Shown piece after piece: positions 8,869 through 21,495 of a stretch of DNA of 64,000 bases. Positions within the stretch are counted from its first letter, which is position 1. Each line of letters starts with the position of its first letter. Where the stretch lies: contig NZ_JFGS01000016.1 of assembly GCF_000740775.1 (NCBI RefSeq), positions 29,025 through 93,024 of the forward strand, in the 5' to 3' direction. Under the pieces are notes generated by a model, which saw nothing but the letters and a program-made list of their open reading frames with translations, ran no database searches and had not been told where the DNA came from. The position numbers and the translations under genes are program-made. This stretch comes from Haematobacter missouriensis (GTDB lineage Bacteria > Pseudomonadota > Alphaproteobacteria > Rhodobacterales > Rhodobacteraceae).

Positions 8869-9627
8869 ATGCACCTGGACGCGCTAGAACTGCGTAATTT
8901 CTATTACCGCACCGGCCTCGGCCGGGTGGCTCAGCGCAGCCTGCGGCAGAGCTTCCTGGAACTCTGGCCGGAGGCTCAGGGCCAAACGGTGGTGGGATTC
9001 GGCTTTCCGGCACCGCTCCTGCGACCCTACATGGGTAAGGCGCGTCGGATTGTCGCACTTATGCCAGGTCAGCAGGGGGTGATGTCCTGGCCCCGGGGGG
9101 AAGCGAATGTCTCCGTGCTTTGCGAGGAGACGCAGTGGCCGCTCCCCACCGGCATCGCGGACAAGCTCTTCCTTCTGCACGGGCTGGAGACGACGGACTA
9201 TCCGTCCGAGCTTCTGGAGGAATGCTGGCGGGTGCTGGGGGCGGGGGGGCGTGCGATCTTCGTCGTGCCCAACCGCTCCGGCATGTGGTCCCGGACGGAT
9301 TCGACCCCCTTCGGTTTCGGTCGCCCCTATTCGCTCCGGCAACTGGAGGTGCAGCTCAAGCGCCACGCTTTCACTCCCGAACGCTACGTCACCTCGCTCT
9401 ACACGCCTCCATCTCCCCGGCGATTCTGGTTGCGCACTTCAGACTTCTGGGAGGGAACCGGGCGGCGGCTTTCGTCCGTCTTTTCGGGCGGCGTGCATAT
9501 CGTGGAGGCATCCAAGCAGGTTTACGCTCCCACCCGTCCTGGCCTACGGCAGATGGTCCGTCGGCCGCTGCGCGTGCTGGAGGGGGCAACCCAGCCCGGT
9601 CCGGTCGCGGGCGCAGAGCCCGCTTAA
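8869..9627 (+). CDS. Class I SAM-dependent methyltransferase-like protein
   Basis: About 252 residues. It begins [19 protein letters not shown], typical of a conserved Rhodobacterales protein. A Rossmann-like methyltransferase core is suggested by [14 protein letters not shown] (a modified glycine motif I), [16 protein letters not shown], and [21 protein letters not shown], the usual post-III segment. Motif I is atypical (GFGFP in place of GxGxG), so SAM binding is inferred. The start at 8869 follows GCGGA. ATG 8836 or TTG 8812 would add 11 or 19 residues. gloB is divergent and the atp operon follows after about 230 bp. Substrate unknown. Confidence 0.72.
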   Translation: MHLDALELRNFYYRTGLGRVAQRSLRQSFLELWPEAQGQTVVGFGFPAPLLRPYMGKARRIVALMPGQQGVMSWPRGEANVSVLCEETQWPLPTGIADKLFLLHGLETTDYPSELLEECWRVLGAGGRAIFVVPNRSGMWSRTDSTPFGFGRPYSLRQLEVQLKRHAFTPERYVTSLYTPPSPRRFWLRTSDFWEGTGRRLSSVFSGGVHIVEASKQVYAPTRPGLRQMVRRPLRVLEGATQPGPVAGAEPA

Positions 9628-9723
9628 GTCACAGGTTGCACAGAGCTGTGGCAACCTTGCCAGATGTTGGCGCTAAAGGCACGAAATAAGCCTTTTGTGG
9701 GTATCTCCTTCGGCCCAACACGG

Positions 9724-9752
9724 TTGCGAGCGCGGAAGGGGTCTGCTACACG
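9724..9752 (+). promoter_or_regulatory. Putative sigma-70 promoter of the atp operon
   Basis: TTGCGA (9724-9729), a 17-bp spacer, and TACACG (9747-9752), about 105 bp before atpH. It is the best-spaced promoter-like pair in the 230-bp leader. Sequence match only. Confidence 0.45.
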
Positions 9753-9858
9753 CAACCCCGGATTTGGGCCGCGCCGTGCGTGCGCCTTGGACGGCCCCGG
9801 ACCCGCGTGCTTTTCCCGCACTGCGCCGGTGAGGGGTCACAGCATCGGAAGGGTGGAC

Positions 9859-10421
9859 GTGGCCGAACCTGCTTCGATTTCATACGGTATCGCCGCGCGC
9901 TATGCGACGGCCGTCTTCGAACTGGCACAAGAGCAGAACGCGCTTGATGCGTTGGAGGCCGATGCCGGCACTCTCGACGCGATTCTCAAGGAAAGCGTTG
10001 ATTTCCGAACCATGATTACCTCGCCCCTCTACTCGCGCGATGCGGAGAAGAATGCGGTGATGGCCGTCGCGGGCAAGGCCGGTCTCACGGATGTGATGTC
10101 GCGCACGTTGGGTCTCATGGCGGATCACCGGCGGTTGTTCGTGCTGCCCGAGTTCGTGACCGAGCTTCGGGACATGATCAAGCGCGCCAAGAACGAGGTG
10201 ACCGCTGAGGTGATTTCCGCCCAGCCGCTCACTGAGGATCAGGTGCAACGTCTCGAAACCGTGCTCACCGCCAAGGCGGAAGGGCGCAAGGTTCTGATCA
10301 ATACGACCATAGATGAAACGCTCATCGGTGGTCTTGTCGTCATGCTGGGCTCGAAGATGATCGACACCTCGGTCCGCTCGAAGCTCTCGGCACTCCAGAA
10401 TGCAATGAAAGAGGTCGGATA

Positions 10422-10422
<1 letters not shown>
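9859..10422 (+). CDS. atpH: ATP synthase F1 subunit delta
   Basis: 187 residues. Part of the stalk that joins F1 to the membrane Fo sector. The N-terminal helical domain ([19 protein letters not shown]) and the C-terminal segment with [33 protein letters not shown] are typical OSCP/delta signatures. I chose GTG 9859 (MAEPASIS) because GGAAGGG ends 5 nt upstream; GTG 9853 is too close to that site, and longer readings run into the leader. It opens a five-gene F1 operon and its TAA overlaps the ATG of atpA by 1 nt. Fo genes are absent from the window, in line with the split F1/Fo operons known in alphaproteobacteria. Confidence 0.94.
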
Positions 10423-11960
<1,538 letters not shown>

Positions 11961-11984
11961 GGGCGGGGGAGCAGGGACGGATAG

Positions 11985-12860
11985 ATGCCGAGCCTAAAGG
12001 ACCTCAAGAACCGGATCAGCAGCGTCAAGTCGACGCGCAAGATCACCAAGGCCATGCAGATGGTCGCGGCGGCGAAACTGCGCCGCGCCCAGGAAGCCGC
12101 CGAAGCCGCCCGCCCCTATGCGGAGCGGATGAACTCGGTCATCGCGGGCCTCGCCGGGTCGGTCGCGGGCTCGCCCGGCGCGCCGCGGCTGCTCGCCGGA
12201 ACGGGGCAGGACAAGGTCCACCTCCTGGTCGTCATGACCTCGGAGCGTGGCCTTGCCGGTGCCTTCAACTCCTCCATCGTCAGGTTGGCGCGGCTCCGTG
12301 CCGACACGCTGATCGGGCAGGGCAAGACGGTGAAGATCCTGACCGTGGGCAAGAAGGGGCGCGAGCAGCTCCGTCGCGACTACGGGCAGTATCTCATCGG
12401 GCATGTCGATATGTCGGAGGTGAAGAAGCTCGGCTACGTCAACGCCCATGATATCGCGCGTCAGATCATGACGCGGTTCCAGAACGGCGAATTCGACGTG
12501 GCGACGATCTTCTACAACCGTTTCCAGTCGGTCATCAGCCAGGTGCCGACGGCGAAGCAGATCATCCCCGCCTCGTTCGAGGAAACGCCCGCGACATCCG
12601 CCTCGTCGCTCTATGAGTATGAGCCGTCCGAAGAAGGTATCCTGACCGATCTGCTGCCGCGTTCGATCGCGACCCAGATCTTCACGGCGCTGCTTGAGAA
12701 TGCCGCCTCTGAACAGGGTGCGCGGATGAGCGCGATGGACAACGCGACCCGCAACGCGGGGGACATGATCAACAAGCTCACGATCCAGTACAACCGCTCC
12801 CGGCAGGCTGCGATCACCAAAGAGCTTATCGAAATCATCTCGGGCGCCGAAGCGCTCTAA
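11985..12860 (+). CDS. atpG: ATP synthase F1 subunit gamma
   Basis: 291 residues. Central rotor shaft of F1. The N-terminal helix has the conserved [20 protein letters not shown] and [17 protein letters not shown] pattern, the middle carries the Rossmann-like region ([17 protein letters not shown]), and the C-terminal helix ends in [27 protein letters not shown] lies just upstream of the ATG. It sits between atpA and atpD, with 15 bp to the latter. Confidence 0.98.
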   Translation: MPSLKDLKNRISSVKSTRKITKAMQMVAAAKLRRAQEAAEAARPYAERMNSVIAGLAGSVAGSPGAPRLLAGTGQDKVHLLVVMTSERGLAGAFNSSIVRLARLRADTLIGQGKTVKILTVGKKGREQLRRDYGQYLIGHVDMSEVKKLGYVNAHDIARQIMTRFQNGEFDVATIFYNRFQSVISQVPTAKQIIPASFEETPATSASSLYEYEPSEEGILTDLLPRSIATQIFTALLENAASEQGARMSAMDNATRNAGDMINKLTIQYNRSRQAAITKELIEIISGAEAL

Positions 12861-12872
12861 CGACCGGAGTAA

Positions 12873-14294
<1,422 letters not shown>

Positions 14295-14304
14295 GGGAGC
14301 GGAT

Positions 14305-14703
14305 ATGGCCGATACGATGCAGTTCGACCTCGTGGCGCCGGAGCGGATGCTGACATCCGTTGCCGCCACGGCGGTCACCATCCCCGGATCGGAGGGAGAG
14401 CTTACGGCCATGCCGGGGCACGCCCCCCTGATCCTCACACTTCGTCCCGGCATTGTCCGGGTCGAAGGTCCGAAAGGCGCGGCGAGCTTCGTCGTTACCG
14501 GTGGCTTTGCCGAGATCAACGCGGGCGCGGTTTCCGTGCTGGCGGAGAAGGCAATCCCGATCACGGAGGTCACCTCCAGCGTGATCGACCAACTGGTGAG
14601 CGAAGCGGAAAGCCTTGCCGATAGTGCACCGCCCGAGGAAAAGGCGAATTCTGAAAAGCTGATTGCCGATACCAAGGCGCTGAAGGAGCTGATCCGCCAC
14701 TGA
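14305..14703 (+). CDS. atpC: ATP synthase F1 subunit epsilon
   Basis: 132 residues. Rotor-associated subunit that can also restrain ATP hydrolysis. The N-terminal beta-sandwich shows [35 protein letters not shown] and [22 protein letters not shown]; a short C-terminal helical part follows. GGGAGCGG precedes the ATG 10 bp after atpD. Last gene of the operon, followed by an intrinsic terminator. Confidence 0.96.
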   Translation: MADTMQFDLVAPERMLTSVAATAVTIPGSEGELTAMPGHAPLILTLRPGIVRVEGPKGAASFVVTGGFAEINAGAVSVLAEKAIPITEVTSSVIDQLVSEAESLADSAPPEEKANSEKLIADTKALKELIRH

Positions 14704-14726
14704 GCGGCGGTTTCATGAGATGCAGG

Positions 14727-14752
14727 AAAGCCGGCAGAGATGCCGGCTTTTT
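14727..14752 (+). terminator. Intrinsic terminator of the atp operon
   Basis: AAAGCCGGCA, loop GAGA, TGCCGGCTTTTT: a 10-bp perfect stem with a 4-nt loop and T run, 24 bp beyond the atpC stop. Confidence 0.9.
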
Positions 14753-14814
14753 CATGCGCCAGCCTTCGCCAGCATGAAGGCCCTTCACCGGTATAAAAAC
14801 CTTTTGCCGGTATG

Positions 14815-14839
14815 AAAAAGACCGCGCCGAAGCGCGGTC
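14815..14839 (-). terminator. Intrinsic terminator of prs
   Basis: On the minus strand GACCGCGC, loop TTCG, GCGCGGTC, then TTTTTC. The stem of 8 bp is closed by a stable TTCG tetraloop and lies 27 bp after the prs stop. Confidence 0.88.
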
Positions 14840-14865
14840 CGATCTCTCTCCCGAAGGCCGTGCCG

Positions 14866-15882
14866 TCAGCGCGGATACATGCCCTCATATATCGGCACCA
14901 GCGTATTGGTGTCGAACAGAGAGGACACGGATGTTCCGTTCCAGATGTTCAGGATCGCCTGCGCGAACATCGGCGCGGTGGGCACGATGCGAATATTGTG
15001 CGCCGCTTTCACCGCCGCCGTCGGCTCGATGGAATCGGTGATGACGAGGTTCTTCATGGCGGAATTGGTGATCCGTTCCACAGCGGGGCCGGACAGGACC
15101 CCGTGGCTGATATAGGCGTGGACCTCCTTCGCGCCATTCTCCAGAAGCAGGTCAGCCGCCTTAACCAGCGTTCCGGCCGTGTCGCAGATATCGTCGATGA
15201 TAAGGCAGATCTGGTCCTCCACCTCACCAATGATGGTCATTTCTGCGACCTCACCCGGCTTGGTGCGACGTTTATCCACGATGGCGAGGTTGGCGCCGAT
15301 CCGCTGGGCAAGCTCCCTCGCGCGGCCCACACCGCCGACATCGGGGGAAACCACGGTGATCTCGTTCATCCGGCCACGGAAATTATGCTCCACATCCAGA
15401 GCAAAGACCGGCGCGGCATAGAGATTGTCCACCGGGATGTCGAAAAAGCCCTGAATCTGAGCCGCATGCAGGTCGAGCGTGAGGATTCGCTCGATCCCGG
15501 CCTCGGTCAGCAGATTGGCGACCAGCTTGGCGGAAATCGGCGTCCGTGCCTTGGTGCGGCGGTCCTGCCGGGCATAGCCGAAATAGGGGACCACGGCAGT
15601 GATCCGTCCTGCGGAGGAGCGGCGGAGCGCATCGGTGATGATGAGCAGCTCCATCAGGTTGTCGTTCGCCGGGTTGGAGGTCGGCTGGATGATGAACATG
15701 TCCTCGCCACGGACGTTCTCATAGACTTCTACGAAGATCTCCTGATCGTTGAACCGCTCTACCCGCGCATCGACGAGTCCGACGGTCATGCCGCGGTGCA
15801 TCGACATGCGACGCGCGATGGAGGAGGCGAGGGAGCGGTTGGCGTTGCCGGAGATCAGTTTCGGCTCATTCATGGCAGCCAT
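14866..15882 (-). CDS. prs: Ribose-phosphate pyrophosphokinase
   Basis: 338 residues. Makes PRPP from ribose 5-phosphate and ATP for nucleotide, His and Trp synthesis. Visible motifs: [12 protein letters not shown] near the start, [18 protein letters not shown], the [17 protein letters not shown] flexible loop, [16 protein letters not shown], and the PRPP loop [16 protein letters not shown] 15882 was chosen because AAGGA lies 7 nt upstream; the next ATG (15873) would remove three residues, and an upstream one (15933) has no ribosome site. It converges with the atp operon and each side has its own terminator. Confidence 0.95.
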   Translation of the reverse strand: MAAMNEPKLISGNANRSLASSIARRMSMHRGMTVGLVDARVERFNDQEIFVEVYENVRGEDMFIIQPTSNPANDNLMELLIITDALRRSSAGRITAVVPYFGYARQDRRTKARTPISAKLVANLLTEAGIERILTLDLHAAQIQGFFDIPVDNLYAAPVFALDVEHNFRGRMNEITVVSPDVGGVGRARELAQRIGANLAIVDKRRTKPGEVAEMTIIGEVEDQICLIIDDICDTAGTLVKAADLLLENGAKEVHAYISHGVLSGPAVERITNSAMKNLVITDSIEPTAAVKAAHNIRIVPTAPMFAQAILNIWNGTSVSSLFDTNTLVPIYEGMYPR

Positions 15883-15980
15883 GACGGGATCCTTGCTACA
15901 ATCGGCGGGAGGCCGGATTCGCGATATTGACACCGCTTATCACCGGGCTACGCTCGCGCCAACACGCGGGGGGACGGTTC

Positions 15981-16577
15981 ATGACGCAGATCGACTACTT
16001 CTTTTCGACGGCCTCGCCCTATACCTACCTCGCGGGCCTGCGCCTGGAGGAGATCGCCGCCCGCCACGGCGCGACCATCGCCTACAAACCTGTCGATCTC
16101 GGCGGCCTGTTTCCCCGCACGGGTGGGCTTGCGTTGCCGCAACGTCATCCGGCCCGACAGGCCTATCGGTTGCAGGAATTGCGGCGGCAGGCGGCGAAGG
16201 CCGGGCTGCCCATCCATCTCCAGCCGCGCTTCTGGCCTGTGAACGCCGCGCCGTCCGCCTATGCGATCATCGCGGCGCAATCCGCGGGCGGGGGTGATCT
16301 GGGAGGTCTCGTTCACGGATTCTGCGCCGCCTGTTGGGCGGAGGAGCGAAATATCGCGGAAGACGGCGTGATCCGAGATGAACTCTGCCGTCATGGCTTT
16401 GACGCCGCGCTGGCCGACAGGGGCCTGCTCATGGGGGCGGAAACCTATGCGAGAAATCTGGAGGAAGCCGTATCCCGTGGCGTCTTCGGCGCTCCTTTCT
16501 ACATCGTCGGCGAGGAGATGTTCTGGGGGCAGGACCGGCTCTCCGATCTGGATGCGCATCTGTCGGGGCGGTTGTAG
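15981..16577 (+). CDS. 2-hydroxychromene-2-carboxylate isomerase family protein (DsbA-like fold)
   Basis: 198 residues. It begins MTQIDYFFSTASPYTYLAG, the HCCA isomerase/GST-kappa N-terminus with the glutathione-contacting SPY segment. Further family marks are the PVDLGGLFPRTGG loop, HLQPRFWPVN, and VFGAPFYIVGEEMFWGQDRL at the end. The DsbA CxxC is absent, as in HCCA isomerases. The true substrate is unknown; these proteins often act in aromatic degradation or as general glutathione-dependent enzymes. GGGGGGACGG precedes ATG 15981. Its TAG overlaps the GTG start of the next gene by 1 nt. Confidence 0.85.
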   Translation: MTQIDYFFSTASPYTYLAGLRLEEIAARHGATIAYKPVDLGGLFPRTGGLALPQRHPARQAYRLQELRRQAAKAGLPIHLQPRFWPVNAAPSAYAIIAAQSAGGGDLGGLVHGFCAACWAEERNIAEDGVIRDELCRHGFDAALADRGLLMGAETYARNLEEAVSRGVFGAPFYIVGEEMFWGQDRLSDLDAHLSGRL

Positions 16578-17383
16578 TGGCCGACATGGTGGACCGCGGA
16601 GCGCCGCTTGCCACGCGAAGCTGGGGCAGCGGTCCCAGAGCAGTCGTTCTGGCACATTGCTCGCTCGCCCATGGCGGAGCGTGGAGCGGTGTCGCTGACG
16701 ATCTGGACGACATCTGCGCGATGACTGCCGTGGATTTGCCCTCTCATGGGCGAAGTTGGCGGTGGGCCCCCGGCCTTGGCGACTATCATGACGTCGCGAC
16801 GCACGCGCTGCGTCGTGCGGTGCTGGGGGCGGGCAGGGGTGGTCCGGTCGATCTGGTGGGTCATTCCCTCGGCGGCACGCTCGTCCTTCGTCTGGCGCTG
16901 GAGACCCCTGAACTTGTGCGGAGCCTCGCACTGGTGGAGCCGGTGCTGTTCGCCGCGGTGACGGGTGGTGGACCGGTGGCGGACAACCGGGCCTTTGCAG
17001 AGGCCTGGGGCCGGGGCGACAGGGAAGAGGCCTCCCGCGCCTTCATGTCGCGCTGGGGTGCGGGCATGGCATGGGAGCGTTTGCCCGAACGGATGAAGCG
17101 CTACATCGTCGATCGTATCGACGTGATTCCCGCCACATCGGCGGCGCTGTCCGAGGATTCGGCGGGTCTGCTCCGAACGGGGCGGCTTGAGGGGCTGGCC
17201 CGGCCCGTAACGCTGATCCATGGGGCCGCATCCGCGCCCCTCGCGCCGGAAATCGTGCATCGGCTTGCGGCGCGCCTTCCCGATGCGGAGATCGTTGCGA
17301 TTCCGGGCGCAGGCCATATGGCGCCCATCACGCATCCGGCGGCTGTGGCAGAGGCCCTGCGGCGTTTGCTCGCGCGGAGCTGA
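16577..17383 (+). CDS. Alpha/beta hydrolase
   Basis: 268 residues. Alpha/beta-hydrolase fold with oxyanion-side strand AVVLAHCSLAHGGAWS, nucleophile elbow VGHSLGG, acid-containing VTLIHGAASAPLAP and catalytic His in IPGAGHMAPITHP. The start is GTG, sharing one base with the stop of the isomerase-like gene, so the pair is probably an operon. Substrate not predictable. It ends tail-to-tail with the following minus-strand gene with no base between the stop codons. Confidence 0.85.
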   Translation: MADMVDRGAPLATRSWGSGPRAVVLAHCSLAHGGAWSGVADDLDDICAMTAVDLPSHGRSWRWAPGLGDYHDVATHALRRAVLGAGRGGPVDLVGHSLGGTLVLRLALETPELVRSLALVEPVLFAAVTGGGPVADNRAFAEAWGRGDREEASRAFMSRWGAGMAWERLPERMKRYIVDRIDVIPATSAALSEDSAGLLRTGRLEGLARPVTLIHGAASAPLAPEIVHRLAARLPDAEIVAIPGAGHMAPITHPAAVAEALRRLLARS

Positions 17384-19273
17384 TCAGGTCTTGGGCATGG
17401 CGAGCACGAAACCACGCCCCGACTTCACGTAATGAAGCTCGCTTGCCCCGATGGCCACCACCTGGCCCCCGTCGAAGCGGTCACCCACCTTCACCTGCTG
17501 CAAGCGTCCGTTGGATAGCCGAACGAGCGCGCGGCGGTTCGACGATGTGCCGAACACGCCAAGCAGATTAACATCGCGCAGGTTCATCGCTTTGGTGATG
17601 GTGGCTTGCTTTGCAACGGAGGCTCGGGTGGGGATTCTGGGTGTCACGACCTGTGGTTCCGGTTCATCGTCAGATTCTGTGGCGGCGGCCAGAGGGCTTC
17701 TGGTCACGACCGGTTGGCTTGCCGCAGCAATGACCGGCGGTGTCATCTGCGGCTGAGGTGGGGCCGCGACAGCGGCGCGCGCGGGGGCGGCTGGCTCCGC
17801 CACGGCTGCTGCGAGTGCGACCGCGATGGCGGGTGCAAAATTCCTGGGTCTCGAACGGGGCCGATCAACGGCTAGCGCGACCGGGGGGTTTTCTGCCTCG
17901 GCTGCCGCCTGGCCGCGCGCGGCAATGCCTGCGGGCTTCGGCATCGGACGATGCGACGACAGTTTCGGGGCAGGATCGTTGCTGGCCACGGTGCGAGGTG
18001 CCGCCGGTGCCGCGGATATCGCGCGAGAGCCGGGGCGCGCTTTCGGGCGGGTGGCGTCAATCTGAGCACCCGTGCGGTGGCGCGGCGCTTCCGTCAGGGC
18101 GAGGCGCGGGCCCAACGGATAAGCCACCCCCAACATGGACGGACGGTGTTGCGCAAGAACCCCGCGAAGGGTCTCGGTTTCCGTCTCGGTCACAAGACGT
18201 TGCGGATCGGCGAGGGTGCCGGCGTGCGCGGCACCGACAAGACCGAACTGACCGGCCCGGCTCGTTCGCTGCTCACCCAGAAACAGACCGGACCCGAGCA
18301 GGACAAGCAGGATCAGCACCAGAAGCCCAAGTGCGAGCATCAATCCGCGCCGCATGCGTGCCCGCTCGCTGACAGGTGCCCGCAAGCTATCCTTCGCATC
18401 CGTCACCGGGGACGTGACCGCAGCGCCCTGAAGCGGCGGGCTGACATGCCTGACACCCTCGGTCGGGGGCAGGTCGGGCCGCGACGCGGCCGGAGGGACG
18501 GCGGCGGCTGGTGCCGCGAGAGCGGCCACATCCGCATCGAGCGGCGGGGGCTCGACCATCACCGGGGGAGGGGAGCGGGTTTCCCGTCCCTCCTCCACAT
18601 GGTCGGACAGAAGGCCGGCAGAGCCAGGCGCATCCGCCTTCATCGTCTTCGAATCTTGCGGCGCCCCCTGCGAAGAAGGCGTCAGCGCGGCGTCGGGAGA
18701 TCGTTTCGGCTCTGCCGGAACCGGGCGCCGGTCGAGAAGACGCATCGGTACGCTTTCACGCTCCACCCGCTCCTCCGGTCCAAGCAGCGCAGGAGCAAGA
18801 TGGGTCTGGCCGAAGAACGGTTCGCCATTGAACTGGCCTTGCGGCGGTATCGCCACGAAGGCCACCGGCGCAAAGCGACTATCGGCGGCGAAGGCTTCCG
18901 CCTCTTCCAGCGTCTCGCGCGCGACGATGGCGACCTGCACCTCCCGCCCATCGCCGGTCCAGTCGAAAACCAGCTCCTCCGGCGCATAGGGGGTCATTCC
19001 CTCCAGCGCCGCGCGGATTTGACGGCGACGGGAGGCGGCATCCGGCCCGGGGGCCATGACGCGCGTATAGAGTATCTGGTCGTTCGGGATCGTAAGGCGC
19101 GTCGTCAGCACACCGGGCTCCATGCCAAGCGCGGTGCTGCGGAGTGCCGCGACTTTCTGGCCGAGATCGGGATCGCCCAGACCGACGGCCCCGACCGTTC
19201 GCCAGCCAAGCGGCGTGCGGTGGAAAAGACGGATGCCATCGGCGGCAAGTTCGAGCGTGAAACTGGGCTTCAT
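17384..19273 (-). CDS. GspL-like / GspC(PilP)-like two-domain membrane protein
   Basis: 629 residues, unrecognised by name. The N-terminal 170 residues (MKPSFTLELAADGIRLFHR, ALEGMTPYAPEELVFDWTG, VQVAIVARETLEEAEAFA) resemble the cytoplasmic actin-like part of GspL/PilM. A Pro/Ala-rich region leads to one membrane helix near residue 320 (GLMLALGLLVLILLVLLGSG). After about 200 low-complexity Pro/Ala/Arg residues comes a C-terminal domain, NLLGVFGTSSNRRALVRLSNGRLQQV / VGDRFDGGQVVAIGASELHYV, like the homology region of GspC/PilP. So a cytoplasmic L-like domain and a periplasmic C-like domain share one chain. No other type II secretion genes are near. Domain assignment is by eye. Confidence 0.6.
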   Translation of the reverse strand: MKPSFTLELAADGIRLFHRTPLGWRTVGAVGLGDPDLGQKVAALRSTALGMEPGVLTTRLTIPNDQILYTRVMAPGPDAASRRRQIRAALEGMTPYAPEELVFDWTGDGREVQVAIVARETLEEAEAFAADSRFAPVAFVAIPPQGQFNGEPFFGQTHLAPALLGPEERVERESVPMRLLDRRPVPAEPKRSPDAALTPSSQGAPQDSKTMKADAPGSAGLLSDHVEEGRETRSPPPVMVEPPPLDADVAALAAPAAAVPPAASRPDLPPTEGVRHVSPPLQGAAVTSPVTDAKDSLRAPVSERARMRRGLMLALGLLVLILLVLLGSGLFLGEQRTSRAGQFGLVGAAHAGTLADPQRLVTETETETLRGVLAQHRPSMLGVAYPLGPRLALTEAPRHRTGAQIDATRPKARPGSRAISAAPAAPRTVASNDPAPKLSSHRPMPKPAGIAARGQAAAEAENPPVALAVDRPRSRPRNFAPAIAVALAAAVAEPAAPARAAVAAPPQPQMTPPVIAAASQPVVTRSPLAAATESDDEPEPQVVTPRIPTRASVAKQATITKAMNLRDVNLLGVFGTSSNRRALVRLSNGRLQQVKVGDRFDGGQVVAIGASELHYVKSGRGFVLAMPKT

Positions 19274-19431
19274 CGGAACGCACCTACCACGAAAGACGGA
19301 CCGCTGCGATTATGCAGTGGCATCAGCATGGGGTATAGCGGGAAATCGCGCACGCTAGGGGTAGAAACACGGAGAGTTCACTTGTCAGCGGTGCGACACC
19401 CCGCCACAGCAAAGGAAAAAGGAGGCATATC

Positions 19432-20124
19432 ATGCGGTTCACCACTCTCGCCATGCTCATGACGTTCGCGGCCACGCCGCTTGTCGCACAGGAGGTCCAG
19501 ATGACCTATCCGACCATCACCGTGAACGGAGAGGGAGAGGTCAGCGCCCGCCCGGACATGGCCACCGTGACGCTGGGCGTCGAAACCCTGGGGGACAGCG
19601 CGAATACGGCGCTGGCCGAAAATACCGCTGCGACCGCGAAAATGCTGGAGACGCTGAAGGCGGCCGGAATCGCCGCCAAGGATATGCAGACCTCCGACCT
19701 GACGCTCGGGCCGCGCTGGGAGCAGCCGCAGCAGGGCCAGCCGAAGGTCGTGGGATTTGTCGCCGCCAACAACGTGAGCGTGACCGTGCGGGATCTGAAC
19801 AAGCTGGGCGGCGTGCTGGATACTGTCGTCAAGAACGGGGCGAACACCTTCCAAGGGCTGCGGTTCGGACTGTCCGATCCCAAACCCAACGCGGATGCCG
19901 CGCGCAAGGCTGCCGTCGCCGATGCCATCGCCCGGGCGCATCTTTACGCGGAGGCGGCGGGTGTCACGCTTGGCCCGGTTCAGTCGCTGACCGAAAGCTT
20001 CACCGGCCAGCAACCGCGACCGATGATGCGCATGAGCGCGGACAGCGGCGCGGGTGTCCCCCTGGCGGAGGGTGAGGTCAGCGTGAATGCAAATGTGACG
20101 ATGGTTTTCCGTCTGGGGCAGTAA
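19432..20124 (+). CDS. Periplasmic SIMPL-domain (DUF541) protein
   Basis: 230 residues. A signal peptide is clear (MRFTTLAMLMTFAATPLVAQ). The body fits the SIMPL/DUF541 family: ITVNGEGEVSARPDMATVTLGVET at the front, LKAAGIAAKDMQTSDLTLGP, VVGFVAANNVSVTVRDLNKLG, ALDAARKAAVADAIARA-like helix and a final VSVNANVTMVFRL. The family is periplasmic or outer-membrane associated and linked to stress and copper or oxidative tolerance in some bacteria; its molecular activity is unknown. AAAAAGGAGGC precedes the ATG. A hairpin terminator follows. Confidence 0.85.
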   Translation: MRFTTLAMLMTFAATPLVAQEVQMTYPTITVNGEGEVSARPDMATVTLGVETLGDSANTALAENTAATAKMLETLKAAGIAAKDMQTSDLTLGPRWEQPQQGQPKVVGFVAANNVSVTVRDLNKLGGVLDTVVKNGANTFQGLRFGLSDPKPNADAARKAAVADAIARAHLYAEAAGVTLGPVQSLTESFTGQQPRPMMRMSADSGAGVPLAEGEVSVNANVTMVFRLGQ

Positions 20125-20156
20125 GCCCTGCGACGCAAGGGTGTGCGATACAAGGA

Positions 20157-20186
20157 AAAGGCTCGGGCAGCTTGTCCGGGCCTTTC
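20157..20186. terminator. Bidirectional hairpin between two convergent genes
   Basis: AAAGGCTCGG ... CCGGGCCTTTC, a 10-bp stem with one G-T pair and a 9-nt loop. It lies between the SIMPL gene and the minus-strand sulfhydrylase gene and has short T runs on each side. Confidence 0.75.
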
Positions 20187-20208
20187 GCTTGCAGTGGACG
20201 CCCGGGCG

Positions 20209-21495
20209 TTACCCCACCGCGGCGCTGAGGGCCTGATCCAGATCCGCGATCAGGTCGTCAGCATCCTCGATCCCGATGGACAGGCGGACTACGTTCGGCC
20301 CGGCGCCTGCGGCCTCCCGCTGCGCATCAGTGAGCTGCCGGTGTGTGGTGGAGGCCGAATGGATGATGAGTGAACGCGTATCGCCAAGGTTCGCCACGTG
20401 GCTGAACAGCTTCACGCTGTCCACCAACTTCACCCCGGCCTCATAGCCCCCCTTCACGCCAAAGGTGAACAACGCCCCCGCACCCCGGGGCGTGATCCGC
20501 TGGGCCCGCTCATACCAAGGGGAGGAGGGCAGGCCCGCATAGGTCACGACCTCCACGCGGGGATCGGCCTCCAGCCAGGCGGCGACCTTTCGCGCGTTCT
20601 CCACGTGCCTTGCCATGCGCAGGCTCAGCGTCTCGATTCCCATGAGCGTGTAATGTGCGCCCTGCGGGTTCATCGTCATGCCGAGATCGCGCAGACCGAC
20701 GGCGATGCTGTGGAAGGTGAAGGCCATCGACCCCAGCGCCTCGTGAAACTTCAGCCCGTGATATGCGGGCTCCGGTGCCGAGAGTGAGGGAAACTTGTCC
20801 GATGCCGACCAGTCGAACTTGCCCGAATCCACCACGACCCCGCCTGTGACCGTGCCGTTGCCTGTCATGTATTTCGTCAGGGAATGCACAACCAATGTTG
20901 CGCCCATCTCTATGGGGCGGCAGAGCCAGGGCGTGGCGAGCGTGTTGTCCACGATGAGCGGCAGCCCCGCCTCATCCGCCAGCTTTGCCACGGCGGGAAT
21001 ATCGGTGACATAGCCCCCGGGATTGGAGATCGATTCGCAGAAGATCGCGCGGGTATCTTCGTCGATCGCAGCACGCAGTGCGTCCAGATCATCGAAATCC
21101 ACCAGCTTGGCGGACCAGCCGAACCGCTTGATGGTCTGGGTCAGCTGAGTCACCGTTCCCCCGTAGAGCCGGGTGGATGCTACGACGTTCTTTCCCGGTG
21201 CCATCAGTGGAAACAGCGCCATGATCTGCGCTCCGTGTCCAGAGGCGCAGCAGACCGCACCCGCACCCCCCTCAAGCGCCGCCACCCGATCCTGAAGCGC
21301 GCTGACCGTCGGGTTGGTCAGGCGGGAATAGATGTAGCCCACTTCCTGAAGACCAAAGAGCGCCGCTGCGTGATCCGCATCTCGGAACACATAGGCGGTG
21401 GTCTGATAGACCGGTACCTGGCGGGCACCGGTCGCGGGATCGGGGTTCGCGCCCGCGTGGACTTGCAGCGTGTCGAAACCGGGGGTTCTGGTCAT
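20209..21495 (-). CDS. O-acetylhomoserine sulfhydrylase (aminocarboxypropyltransferase)
   Basis: 428 residues. PLP enzyme of the Cys/Met metabolism family that joins sulfide (or methanethiol) to O-acetylhomoserine, giving homocysteine or methionine. Marks: FDTLQVHAGANPDPATGARQ at the N-terminus, PVYQTTAYVF, the YSRLTNPT phosphate-binding part, ASGHGAQIMAL, and the PLP Lys in HSLTKYMTGNG. The length and LGDTRSLIIHSASTTH fit the O-acetylhomoserine subtype (about 430 aa) better than cystathionine enzymes (about 390). ATG 21495 follows GAGGAGAAC; a longer reading to 21546 adds unrelated residues. A second, different sulfhydrylase (metZ) lies at 28.7 kb. Confidence 0.92.
   Translation of the reverse strand: MTRTPGFDTLQVHAGANPDPATGARQVPVYQTTAYVFRDADHAAALFGLQEVGYIYSRLTNPTVSALQDRVAALEGGAGAVCCASGHGAQIMALFPLMAPGKNVVASTRLYGGTVTQLTQTIKRFGWSAKLVDFDDLDALRAAIDEDTRAIFCESISNPGGYVTDIPAVAKLADEAGLPLIVDNTLATPWLCRPIEMGATLVVHSLTKYMTGNGTVTGGVVVDSGKFDWSASDKFPSLSAPEPAYHGLKFHEALGSMAFTFHSIAVGLRDLGMTMNPQGAHYTLMGIETLSLRMARHVENARKVAAWLEADPRVEVVTYAGLPSSPWYERAQRITPRGAGALFTFGVKGGYEAGVKLVDSVKLFSHVANLGDTRSLIIHSASTTHRQLTDAQREAAGAGPNVVRLSIGIEDADDLIADLDQALSAAVG

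Noticed and set aside
9633..9657. Terminator after the methyltransferase-like gene
   Set aside because: AGGTTGC-ACAG ... CTGT-GGCAACCT forms a bulged stem but no T run follows; too weak to call.
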